DNA from: an uncultured Lachnospiraceae bacterium
Lineage (GTDB): Bacteria > Bacillota > Clostridia > Lachnospirales > Lachnospiraceae
Reading direction: 5' to 3'
DNA: 64,000 nucleotides
Assembly: GCA_947626435.1 (NCBI GenBank)
Contig: CANQSB010000014.1
Span: 1-64,000 of the forward strand
Of the stretch, positions 29,972-39,134 are shown piece after piece. Under the pieces are notes generated by a model that did no database searches, was not told where the DNA came from, and saw nothing but the letters and a program-made list of their open reading frames with translations. Each line of letters begins with the position of its first letter. The first letter of the stretch is position 1. A program made the translations under genes and the position numbers.

Positions 29972-30751
29972 ATGGCATATGATTATGAATATTTCAAAAA
30001 AGAAGTTTTTGCATTAACGAAGATTGACCTGAACGCGTACAAGGAAAAGCAGATGAAGCGCCGCATCGACACGCTTATAGCAAAGCATAAGGTAGTAGGC
30101 TACGACAAGTTTGTAGCAAAGCTGCGTGACGACAAGACGGTATTTGACGACTTTGTAAATTATCTTACTATCAACGTATCTGAATTTTACAGAAACCCCG
30201 AGCAGTGGCGGTTGATGGACAAGGAGATTATCCCTGAGCTTATCGGCAAGTTCGGCAAAAACCTTAAAATATGGAGCGCGGCATGCTCTACAGGCGACGA
30301 GCCGTATTCGCTTGTTATGGCGTTTTCCAAGTTTATACCGTTAAATCAGATAAATATTATCGCTACGGATATTGACAAACAGGTTATTGAGAAGGCAAAG
30401 CTTGGGCTTTACAATGAAAAGAGCATTGCGGCGGTGCCTGATGAATTTAAAAAGAAATACTTTACAAAGGTCGGTCCGTCTTACCAGATTTCAAATGAGA
30501 TTAAGTCGAGAGTGCAGTTTAAGCAGCATAACCTTTTGAAGGATACATACCCTGACAAGTGCGATTTGATTGTGTGCAGGAATGTGCTTATATACTTTAC
30601 GGAGGAGGCAAAGGACGAAGTATTCCGCAAGTTTAACGCGTCACTGAAACCGGAGGGCGTTTTGTTCATCGGCAGCACGGAGCAGATTATGAATTATAAA
30701 GAAATTAACTATGAGAGGAAGAACTCCTTCTTCTATGTCAAGTGTAAATAG
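29972..30751 (+). CDS. cheR: CheR-type protein-glutamate methyltransferase
   Basis: TINVSEFYRNPEQWRLM, IWSAACSTGDEPYSLVM, CDLIVCRNVLIYFTEEA, GVLFIGSTEQI. Confidence 0.93.
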   Translation: MAYDYEYFKKEVFALTKIDLNAYKEKQMKRRIDTLIAKHKVVGYDKFVAKLRDDKTVFDDFVNYLTINVSEFYRNPEQWRLMDKEIIPELIGKFGKNLKIWSAACSTGDEPYSLVMAFSKFIPLNQINIIATDIDKQVIEKAKLGLYNEKSIAAVPDEFKKKYFTKVGPSYQISNEIKSRVQFKQHNLLKDTYPDKCDLIVCRNVLIYFTEEAKDEVFRKFNASLKPEGVLFIGSTEQIMNYKEINYERKNSFFYVKCK

Positions 30752-30811
30752 AATGGCGCGACCGCTTGGCAGTTAATAAATGAAAGCAATAAGGAATATG
30801 CGTATGAATAT

Positions 30812-30859
30812 AAAATCGGCATAACCAATGTATTTATTGGGTATGCCGATTTTTATTTT
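30812..30859. terminator. terminator between convergent genes
   Basis: TAAAATCGGCATAACCAAT ... ATTGGGTATGCCGATTTTTA with T/A-rich ends on both strands. Confidence 0.8.
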
Positions 30860-30905
30860 ATGGTTAAGTGTTTATTTTTGTAAAAAGCTGTAGAGCGATG
30901 TCTGA

Positions 30906-32000
30906 TTAAAGCATCATGTCGAGTATATGGCTTGCATATTTGTTGAAGGATTCGCGCTGCGTCTTAAATTCATCGGTAAGCTCAAAGAATATTTCCTTGT
31001 CGTCATAGCTGCGCTTGAAAAACGGGGTAAATAAAATATCCCATTGCGGCAGATACGATGATTCTTTTCGGGTATAGCAGTTTCGCGCCTTTGCAGGTTC
31101 ACGATATTCTTTATCAACAAATGACGCAACGGATTTATGCATGGCAATGTCTTCTTTGGGAAGATAATAGTAGTCCTTGTAATTAGAATAAAAATACTTC
31201 ATTTCTTCCTCATAGATAGGGACTCTGAGCTTTCCATCCGTGCCGAAGCCCTTAAAATAGCAGTCGTTTGCGCTGTAAGACACCTCCACGGGGAGCGCGG
31301 AAGGAAGCTTTAGGCTCATGATTATTTCAGGCTTAGGATTTTGATTGGAGTCCTTGTAGTGGTTTGCCTGAACCTTTGTGACTTTTACGGGCTTGTGAAA
31401 CAGGTCAGACACGGAAAGTACGGCAACAATGTCAAACATGCCGCGCAAATCTTCCTCATTGTGGAGCAGGAGGAAATGCTCTTTTTCGTCGTCGCGCGTG
31501 AGCACATAGTCGTGATATACGTCAATAAGCTCGCCGCCGCTGTAAGTATCTTCGCGGTCGATGCCTATAAAACTTTCGATTGTCTTTTGCTTGCAGTCGG
31601 GCAGCTTCAAAAATGCTTTGTATGGCGCGATGCGTTTGTAAATATCGATGCCATCAAAGTCATTGAAGTCGAAAGGGATTTCGTACTGTTCAAGCTTGCT
31701 TGCGAGATAAGGAATATCAAAGCGGTTGCCGTTGAAATGTATCAGGCAGCGGTAATTGGCGGCAAATTCGACAAACGCCTTTAGAATATTTTCCTCATCA
31801 TCATAATTGACCGCAAGCCATTGTATTGAATGCCATCTTTCAGCCTCGTAATAAGCGCAGCCAATCATGTACAGATTAGAGCTTTTTGCATAAAGTCCTG
31901 TAGTCTCGATATCTATAAATAAGGCAGTGTTTATGTCGCACAGTTCTTCGATGGCGTACCGCGGTTTTAAATCCTGAAAATCGTTTTGAATGCATTTCAT
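30906..32000 (-). CDS. RNase H-like (YprB-type) 3'-5' exonuclease domain protein
   Basis: ALFIDIETTGLY, LIHFNGNRFDIPYLASKL and HNEEDLRGMFDI resemble the DEDD Exo I/II/III blocks. Confidence 0.8.
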   Translation of the reverse strand: MKCIQNDFQDLKPRYAIEELCDINTALFIDIETTGLYAKSSNLYMIGCAYYEAERWHSIQWLAVNYDDEENILKAFVEFAANYRCLIHFNGNRFDIPYLASKLEQYEIPFDFNDFDGIDIYKRIAPYKAFLKLPDCKQKTIESFIGIDREDTYSGGELIDVYHDYVLTRDDEKEHFLLLHNEEDLRGMFDIVAVLSVSDLFHKPVKVTKVQANHYKDSNQNPKPEIIMSLKLPSALPVEVSYSANDCYFKGFGTDGKLRVPIYEEEMKYFYSNYKDYYYLPKEDIAMHKSVASFVDKEYREPAKARNCYTRKESSYLPQWDILFTPFFKRSYDDKEIFFELTDEFKTQRESFNKYASHILDMML

Positions 32001-32246
32001 AGCTTTTCCCTCATTTTTATGTATTTTGTCGGTCGTATATCATTCGGGCAGAACGACCTAAAAAAATTATATACGCAAAATTGGGAAAAATCAAGGGATT
32101 GCGGAGTGGCAAATATGCTTTATAAAAAATGTGGAAAATTATCAAAAATAGTGGTAAATTTCACAAAATAATAGTATAATTTTCATAAAAAGATAATCAC
32201 GAATGATGTTCTAAAAATAAAATCTAAGATGAAAGAGGGGACGGCG

Positions 32247-33566
32247 ATGGCAAGGCTTACTTTTAGGGGAGGCGTGCATCCGTATGACGGCAAGGATTTA
32301 TCAAAGGATAAGCCCATGAAGACTATTATTCCAAAGGGCGACATGGTGTATCCTCTCAGCCAGCATATAGGCGCGCCTGCAGTGCCGATAGTAAAGAAGG
32401 GCGACAGGGTGCTTGTCGGGCAGAAAATCGCTGACGCAGGCGGCTTTGTGTCCGCGCCGATTTATGCGACTGCGTCCGGTACGGTAAAAGCGATTGAGCC
32501 GAGGCGCGTGGTGACGGGCAACATGGTAAATTCAATAATAGTTGACAATGACGGGCTTTTCGAGGAAGTGGAGTACGCTTCGCACAATCCGGAAAAGCTT
32601 GAAAAGAAAGAGATTATAGAGCTTATAAAGGAGGCGGGCGTAGTCGGGATGGGTGGTGCAGGCTTTCCCACGCACGTCAAGCTGTCGCCAAAGGAACCTG
32701 AAAAAATAACTTATGTTATTGCAAACTGCGCGGAGTGCGAGCCGTATCTCACATCGGATTACAGAAGAATGATGGAGGAGCCGCAAAAGCTTGTGGACGG
32801 ACTAAAAATCATATTGAGGCTGTTTGACAACGCCCAGGGCGTGTTGGCGATAGAGGACAATAAGCCCGACTGCATAGAGCTTTTGAGCGGGCTTGTCGCG
32901 AATGAGGAGAGGATTACGGTGAAAGCGCTCAAAACAAAGTATCCGCAAGGCGCGGAACGCCAGCTTATATATGCCGTGACGGGGCGCGAGATAAATTCGT
33001 CAATGCTGCCCGCGGACGCAGGGTGCGTAGTGGACAATGTGGATACGATAGTGGCGGTTTATCATGCGGTGGCGGAGGGCAAGCCGCTGATGAACAGGAT
33101 AGTGACCGTGACCGGTGATGCCGTAAACGAACCAAGGAATTTTTATGTGAAAATCGGAATGAATTATAATGACCTTATAGAGGAGGCAGGCGGGTTTAAG
33201 GCAGAGCCCCAGAAAGTGATTTCGGGTGGTCCCATGATGGGATTTGCGCTTTTTGATTTGAATGTGCCTACGACAAAGACGGCATCCGCATTGCTCTGTC
33301 TCACGAAAGACGAGGTTTCGGAGACGGAGGAGGGACCATGCATAAACTGCGGAAGGTGCGTCGAGGTGTGCCCGGGGCGCGTAGTGCCGAGCAGACTTGC
33401 GGATATGGCGAGGCGGCATGACGAGGAGGCGTTTGTTGCAAATGACGGCATGGAATGTTGCGAGTGCGGCTGCTGCAGCTACATCTGCCCTGCCAAGCGT
33501 CAGCTTACCCAATCAATTAAATCTATGAGAAAAACTGTGCTTAACAACAGAAAAAATAAAAAGTAA
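32247..33566 (+). CDS. rnfC: Rnf complex subunit C
   Basis: GGVHPYDGKDLSKDKP, GMGGAGFPTHVKLSP, ferredoxin clusters CINCGRCVEVCPGR and CCECGCCSYICPAKR. Confidence 0.96.
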   Translation: MARLTFRGGVHPYDGKDLSKDKPMKTIIPKGDMVYPLSQHIGAPAVPIVKKGDRVLVGQKIADAGGFVSAPIYATASGTVKAIEPRRVVTGNMVNSIIVDNDGLFEEVEYASHNPEKLEKKEIIELIKEAGVVGMGGAGFPTHVKLSPKEPEKITYVIANCAECEPYLTSDYRRMMEEPQKLVDGLKIILRLFDNAQGVLAIEDNKPDCIELLSGLVANEERITVKALKTKYPQGAERQLIYAVTGREINSSMLPADAGCVVDNVDTIVAVYHAVAEGKPLMNRIVTVTGDAVNEPRNFYVKIGMNYNDLIEEAGGFKAEPQKVISGGPMMGFALFDLNVPTTKTASALLCLTKDEVSETEEGPCINCGRCVEVCPGRVVPSRLADMARRHDEEAFVANDGMECCECGCCSYICPAKRQLTQSIKSMRKTVLNNRKNKK

Positions 33567-33580
33567 GGAGGAACACATAC

Positions 33581-34525
33581 GTGGCTTCTATATTAAAAGT
33601 ATCATCTAATCCGCATATCAGGTCAAAGGCATCTACGGAGCGGATTATGCAGTATGTAGTGATAGCCTTGCTGCCTGCCACGCTTTTTGGCATTTTTAAT
33701 TTTGGCTTAAACGCGCTTTTGCTGGTGCTTGTGACAGTGGCGACTACAGTTTTGACAGAGTACATATATGACAGGTGCATGAAGAAGAAAAACAGCATAG
33801 GTGACTTTTCGGCGGTCGTTACGGGTTTGCTTTTGGCGCTCAACCTGCCGCCCAAGGCGCCATTATGGATAGGCATTATAGGCGGAGTGTTTGCGATTAT
33901 AGTGGTGAAAATGCTTTTTGGCGGTTTGGGACAGAATTTTATGAATCCGGCGCTTGGGGCAAGGTGCTTTTTGATGATTTCATTCACGTCAATAATGACG
34001 AATTTTGAGTGTGATGCTTATACGGGCGCGACGCCTCTTGCCGTGTTGAAGAGCGGTGAGGGAGCGGTAAAACTTGGTGATATGATTATTGGTACTACGG
34101 CGGGAACCATAGGCGAGACAAGCGTGATAGCGATTTTGATAGGGGCGGCATTTTTGCTGATTACAGGTGTTATTGATTTGAAAGTTCCATGTTCGTATAT
34201 TGCAAGCTTTATCGTATTTTTGCTGCTTTTTAGCGGAAGGGGGTTTGATGTTGAGTATATTGCGATGCAGCTTGCGGGGGGCGGATTGATGCTCGGTGCG
34301 TTTTTCATGGCGACAGACTATGTCACAAGGCCAATCACTAAAAACGGGCAGTATGTGTTTGGTATTTTCCTTGGCATTATGACGGGAATATTCAGACTTT
34401 TTGGCCCGTCGGCGGAGGGCGTTTCTTATGCGATTATCCTTGGCAATCTGCTTGTGCCTTTGATAGAGAGATTTACGAAACCGACTGCTTTTGGCAAGGG
34501 TAAAAAAGGAGGCGCGAGGGCATGA
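33581..34525 (+). CDS. rnfD: Rnf complex subunit D
   Basis: SSNPHIRSKASTERIMQYV, FMNPALGARCFL, DGATPLA-like YTGATPLAVLK, MATDYVTRPITKNGQ. Confidence 0.95.
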   Translation: MASILKVSSNPHIRSKASTERIMQYVVIALLPATLFGIFNFGLNALLLVLVTVATTVLTEYIYDRCMKKKNSIGDFSAVVTGLLLALNLPPKAPLWIGIIGGVFAIIVVKMLFGGLGQNFMNPALGARCFLMISFTSIMTNFECDAYTGATPLAVLKSGEGAVKLGDMIIGTTAGTIGETSVIAILIGAAFLLITGVIDLKVPCSYIASFIVFLLLFSGRGFDVEYIAMQLAGGGLMLGAFFMATDYVTRPITKNGQYVFGIFLGIMTGIFRLFGPSAEGVSYAIILGNLLVPLIERFTKPTAFGKGKKGGARA

Positions 34526-35217
34526 ATAATGAAACAGCTACAGAAAAAAAGGCTATGCTGAAAGATGCGGCAGTTCTTTTTATAATAACACTTGTTGCGG
34601 GATTTTTGCTCGGATTTGTTTATGACGTCACAAAAGAGCCAATAGCGCAGCAGAAGGAAAAGGCAAAGCTTGAGGCGAGCAGGATGGTATTTGCCAATGC
34701 GGCGGATTTTAGGGCATATGAGAGTTTCAGTGCGGACAGTGCGGAGGCAGTCCTAAACGATGCGGCAGCAAATATTAATTTCCAAGGTGCATTGAGCAGT
34801 TTCAGTGAGGACAGCGCTGAGGCAGCCATAATCGCGGAGGGCATAAGTGGAGCGAGTATTGATGAGGTGTCGGAAGCGTATGACAGTGCGGGAAATTTGC
34901 TGGGGTATGTGATAACTGTGACTGACCATGAAGGTTATGGTGGAGATATTCAGTTTTCTATGGGTGTTGCGCTTGACGGAACGCTCAATGGCATATCGTT
35001 GCTCAGCATTTCAGAAACGGCGGGGCTTGGCATGAAGGCGGGCGACGTGCTCGTGCCGCAGTTTGAGAATAAAAATGTCGATATATTTACATACACAAAG
35101 ACAGGCTCGGTAGATGAAAGCGAGATTGACGCCATAAGCGGCGCGACAATAACAACGCGTGCTATTGTAAACGGTGTGAATGCGGGACTGGAATATTTCC
35201 GCAGCATAAAACATTAA
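34522..35217 (+). CDS. rnfG: Rnf complex subunit G
   Basis: FMN-binding region ETAGLGMKA and DAISGATITTRAIVNGV. Confidence 0.93.
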   Translation: MNNETATEKKAMLKDAAVLFIITLVAGFLLGFVYDVTKEPIAQQKEKAKLEASRMVFANAADFRAYESFSADSAEAVLNDAAANINFQGALSSFSEDSAEAAIIAEGISGASIDEVSEAYDSAGNLLGYVITVTDHEGYGGDIQFSMGVALDGTLNGISLLSISETAGLGMKAGDVLVPQFENKNVDIFTYTKTGSVDESEIDAISGATITTRAIVNGVNAGLEYFRSIKH

Positions 35218-35274
35218 GGAAATCTAAGGCTGCAAAGGGCATTGCAACCAAAATGCTAAAGCATTTAGATTTCC
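35218..35274 (+). promoter_or_regulatory. intra-operon hairpin between rnfG and rnfE
   Basis: AGGAAATCTAA / TTAGATTTCCT, perfect 11-bp outer stem. Inner TGCAAAGGGCATTGCA. Confidence 0.6.
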
Positions 35275-35327
35275 TAAATGTTTAAAGGATTCTATATGTC
35301 TGTTGAAGCAGGCAGAAAGGAGTTATC

Positions 35328-36071
35328 GTGAACAGTGAAAAGAAACCTATGGAGGTTTTTATAAACGGTCTTATCAAGGAAAATCCGACTTTTGTGCTTA
35401 TGCTGGGAATGTGTCCCACGCTTGCGGTGACGACCTCCGCCATAAACGGCATGGGCATGGGGCTTACTACTACAGTGGTGCTTGTCTTGAGCAATGTGAT
35501 AATCTCTCTGCTTAGGAATGTCATACCAAACAGAGTGAGAATACCGGCGTTTATAGTCATAATCGCGTCTTTCGTGACGATAGTGGAGCTGCTGCTTGAG
35601 GGTTTTATACCCAGCCTGTATTCGGCGCTTGGCATTTATATACCGCTGATAGTCGTAAACTGCATTATACTGGGACGCGCGGAGGCGTTTGCTTCCAAAA
35701 ATCCGATAATTCCGTCATTCTTTGACGGATTGGGAATGGGGCTTGGATTTACTGTGGCGCTTACCATAATAGGCGCAGTGAGAGAACTGCTCGGAGCGGG
35801 CGAGATTTTCGGGTATGCGGTAATAAACAATGTGCTTGCAGGAATCTGTTCGGTATTTGGCGTTGAGCCGATAGAATATGTCCCGATAAGCATATTTGTG
35901 CTTGCGCCGGGAGCGTTTTTTGTGCTTGCGGCATTGACGGCGGCGCAGAACCGGATAAAGCGCAAACGCGAGGAGAAAGGGCTGAATGCGGATAAAATTC
36001 AGTCAGGCTGCGGCTCGGACTGTATGAATTGTGACAATAACACATGTAATCATAAGTTTTTGGATATTTAA
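35328..36071 (+). CDS. rnfE: Rnf complex subunit E
   Basis: VLMLGMCPTLAVTTSAINGMGMG, FIVIIASFVTIVELLLE, GRAEAFASKN. Cys-rich C-terminal tail. Confidence 0.95.
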   Translation: MNSEKKPMEVFINGLIKENPTFVLMLGMCPTLAVTTSAINGMGMGLTTTVVLVLSNVIISLLRNVIPNRVRIPAFIVIIASFVTIVELLLEGFIPSLYSALGIYIPLIVVNCIILGRAEAFASKNPIIPSFFDGLGMGLGFTVALTIIGAVRELLGAGEIFGYAVINNVLAGICSVFGVEPIEYVPISIFVLAPGAFFVLAALTAAQNRIKRKREEKGLNADKIQSGCGSDCMNCDNNTCNHKFLDI

Positions 36072-36109
36072 GATAATCAGCCGCTTTTAACGGCAGAATG
36101 GGGGAAAGT

Positions 36110-36697
36110 ATGCTTGGCGTGGTGCAGGATTTGTTAATTTTGATGATAGGCTCGTCTTTGGTGAGCAATGTGGTGCTTAGCCAGTTTTTGGGGTTATGTC
36201 CGTTTTTGGGCGTATCAAAGAAAGTGGATACGGCTCTTGGAATGGGAGGCGCGGTTATTTTCGTGATAACGCTTGCATCGGGAGTAACAGCTGTTATTTA
36301 TAAATTTATTTTGATTCCGCTTGACATTACATATTTGCAGACGATAGTATTTATCCTTGTCATTGCGGCGTTGGTGCAGTTTGTGGAGATGTTTTTGAAG
36401 AAATACATACCATCGCTTTATCAGGCGCTCGGCGTGTACCTGCCGCTTATCACGACGAACTGTGCGGTATTGGGCGTGGCGCTTACGAACGTGCAAAAGG
36501 AATACGGGATAGGTTTCAGTATTGTGAGTGGATTTTCGACAGCGGTGGGCTTTTTAATAGCAATAGTTATTTTAGCGGGCATACGTGAAAAGATAGCGTA
36601 CAACGACATCCCCGAGTCTTTTAAGGGAATGCCTATTGTGCTTATAACGGCGGGGCTTATGGCGATTGCGTTCTGCGGTTTTTCGGGACTGCTGTAG
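36110..36697 (+). CDS. rnfA: Rnf complex subunit A
   Basis: NVVLSQFLGLCPFLGVSKKVDTALGMG, TTNCAVLGVALTN. Start chosen behind GGGGGAAA. Confidence 0.95.
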   Translation: MLGVVQDLLILMIGSSLVSNVVLSQFLGLCPFLGVSKKVDTALGMGGAVIFVITLASGVTAVIYKFILIPLDITYLQTIVFILVIAALVQFVEMFLKKYIPSLYQALGVYLPLITTNCAVLGVALTNVQKEYGIGFSIVSGFSTAVGFLIAIVILAGIREKIAYNDIPESFKGMPIVLITAGLMAIAFCGFSGLL

Positions 36698-36759
36698 GTT
36701 TCGGGTGGCTCTTTTATTACTATATTTAAACCGCTATGAGGCGGTAGAGAGGATTTGTT

Positions 36760-37557
36760 ATGAGTGTTTCGACGATTTTTACCGCAGTGGCGGTAGTCGG
36801 TGCTGTGGGCTTGTTGCTCGGCATTTTTTTGGGGATAGCGAGCATTGCGTTCAAGGTTGAGGTTGACGAGAGGGAGGAGGCTGTTTTGGCGGCGCTTCCG
36901 GGAAATAATTGCGGCGGCTGCGGTTTTGCGGGCTGTTCGGGGCTTGCGGCGGCTATAGCAAAAGGCGAGGCGGCGGTCAATGCCTGTCCTGTAGGCGGTG
37001 AGGCGGTAGGTAATGTTATTGCGGGTATCATGGGCGTGGAAGCAGAAGAAAGCGTAAGGATGACGGCGTACGTCAAATGCTCGGGCGATTGCAAGAAAAC
37101 TACGCAAAACTATGAATATACGGGTGTGGGCGACTGCTCGATGCTTGCTTATGTGCCTGATGGCGGCGCGAAATCCTGCAATTACGGCTGTGTAGGCTTT
37201 GGCAATTGCAAGAGGGCGTGTCCGTTTGGGGCTATTTATATGAAAAACGGCATAGCTGTGGTAGATAAGGAGCGTTGCAAGGCGTGCGGGAAGTGTGTTT
37301 CGGCGTGTCCAAAGGCGTTGATTGAGCTGATGCCGTATGAGTCAAAGACTGTCGTGGCATGCAGTTCAAGGGATAAGGGACCTGTAGCCATGAAAGCCTG
37401 TCAGAGTAGTTGTATCGGGTGTGGGTTGTGTGCCAAGGTGTGTCCGGAGGGGGCTGTTACGGTGGAGAATTTTATTGCGCATATAGACCAGAGCAAGTGT
37501 ACGGGGTGTGGAGCTTGTAAGGAGAAGTGTCCTCGGAAGGCGATTTGTGATTTTTGA
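36760..37557 (+). CDS. rnfB: Rnf complex subunit B
   Basis: N-terminal TM, LPGNNCGGCGFAGCSGLA cluster and several CxxCxxCxxxCP motifs. Confidence 0.96.
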   Translation: MSVSTIFTAVAVVGAVGLLLGIFLGIASIAFKVEVDEREEAVLAALPGNNCGGCGFAGCSGLAAAIAKGEAAVNACPVGGEAVGNVIAGIMGVEAEESVRMTAYVKCSGDCKKTTQNYEYTGVGDCSMLAYVPDGGAKSCNYGCVGFGNCKRACPFGAIYMKNGIAVVDKERCKACGKCVSACPKALIELMPYESKTVVACSSRDKGPVAMKACQSSCIGCGLCAKVCPEGAVTVENFIAHIDQSKCTGCGACKEKCPRKAICDF

Positions 37558-37684
37558 ATTTTATGTAATTTTATGTAAATGATGAAAAAAATATTTGCTA
37601 TAATTTAGAGAATACGCTATAATGGGCTGTATGGTTGGTGTTGGTTAAAATGTTGGCTTTTAAGGAATGGAGGTCTTTCGTTAT

Positions 37685-38968
37685 ATGAGGCTTTATGATG
37701 ATGACGATGATTATGATAACGAGGAGCGAGGCTCAAATTCAAGTATAACTTTCGTATATATGGCTTTGATAATGTCAATTATTGTGTTGGCTGTGACGGC
37801 GCTTGTCTTTTGGGCGAATGGGTCGCGGGGCAAATCGGACGGACGCGGCTATGCGGAGGCCGTGGCTCAGAGGGAGGAGCGGCTGCAGCAAAGCGGCGCG
37901 TCGGCGCAGAACGAATCGGAGGATTTGACTTCGAGCGGAAAACTTACGGCGAACCAGCTGGACATATGGACGCTGCCTGATACGGGCAGGAGGGATAGTG
38001 AGAGTTCTAAAGCAAGCAGCGGCAACGGTACGGTCACAAATCAGACTACGGGCGAGACCGTATCGGGCGACGGCTCGGAGAGCGGCAAGGAAAGTGAGTC
38101 CAAGGCTACGGCGGATGAGCTTGTGTCGGGAAAGACGTCCGTATATGATATGGCGGAGCGTGAGAGCGCGGAGGATACAAAGGAGAGCGACGAGGAAGAT
38201 GAGGAAGACGAAGAAGTTACCCGCATACGCGTTTCACATTCGGATGGCACAAAGGAATGGGTAGATATTGACGAGGATATGCCACGCAATAAATATAACT
38301 ATGATAATCTTAAACTTGACCAGTCAATTATGAGATATTATGAAAATGGCAAGGTGGCATCGTGGCTTGGAGTGGATATCTCGTCAAACAACGGTGATGT
38401 TGATTTTGAAAAGTTAAAAAAGGCCAAGTGTGATTTTTGTATGCTTAGGGTTGGGGCACGAGGTTACAGCAGCGGAAATATTGTCATGGATGAGAGCTTT
38501 GAGGACAATATAAAGGACGCGGAGGACGCAAAGCTTGATATAGGCGTGTATTTCTGCTCGCAGGCGGTCACAAAGGCGGAGGCGCGTGAGGAAGCGGACG
38601 TGCTGCTTGACGCGATAGAAGGTTATGATGTAAGTTATCCGGTGGTCTTCGTCATGGAAAACATAGACGGTGACATGGCGCGTATCGAGGCGCTTGACAC
38701 AAAGGACAGGACGCAGATAGCGACCGCATTTCTCAACGAGATAGCGGACGCGGGCTATAAGCCGATGATTTACGGAGATCTTGAATGGCTGCTCACAATG
38801 CTTGACCTTGACGTGCTTGAGGATTATGACGTATGGATAGCCGAGGACGGCAGCAAGCCGCAGTATCCATATGAGTTTGGCATATGGCAGTATGACTCTG
38901 ACGGCAGTATCAGCGGAGTTTCCGGGGATGTGGCTATGAGCATAAGCTTTGTGGATTATGCGAAATAG
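37685..38968 (+). CDS. membrane-anchored GH25 (lysozyme-like) protein
   Basis: N-terminal TM, Ser/Glu-rich stalk, GH25-like WLGVDISSNNGDVDFEKLKKAKCDFCMLRVGARG and FGIWQYDSDGSISGV. Confidence 0.85.
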   Translation: MRLYDDDDDYDNEERGSNSSITFVYMALIMSIIVLAVTALVFWANGSRGKSDGRGYAEAVAQREERLQQSGASAQNESEDLTSSGKLTANQLDIWTLPDTGRRDSESSKASSGNGTVTNQTTGETVSGDGSESGKESESKATADELVSGKTSVYDMAERESAEDTKESDEEDEEDEEVTRIRVSHSDGTKEWVDIDEDMPRNKYNYDNLKLDQSIMRYYENGKVASWLGVDISSNNGDVDFEKLKKAKCDFCMLRVGARGYSSGNIVMDESFEDNIKDAEDAKLDIGVYFCSQAVTKAEAREEADVLLDAIEGYDVSYPVVFVMENIDGDMARIEALDTKDRTQIATAFLNEIADAGYKPMIYGDLEWLLTMLDLDVLEDYDVWIAEDGSKPQYPYEFGIWQYDSDGSISGVSGDVAMSISFVDYAK

Positions 38969-38999
38969 TAGGGTTGTCAAGAAATGGTGAAATGGTTAG

Positions 39000-39046
39000 A
39001 AAGCCATAGCGGGTGTTATTATAAGCACCGCTATGGCTTTTGTCTA
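39000..39046. terminator. terminator between convergent genes
   Basis: AAAGCCATAGCGGGTG ... CACCGCTATGGCTTTTGT; stem with a one-base bulge and T-run. Confidence 0.8.
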
Positions 39047-39053
39047 ATTTTTC

Positions 39054-39131
39054 TATAATGCACTTTTTATTTCATTTTCTTAATTATATATTTTATAATG
39101 CATTTTTTGTTTCATTTTCTTTATTTTATTT
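39054..39131. repeat. two imperfect AT-rich direct repeats
   Basis: TATAATGCACTTTTTATTTCATTTTCTTAATT and TATAATGCATTTTTTGTTTCATTTTCTTTATT. Confidence 0.65.
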
Positions 39132-39134
39132 TCC

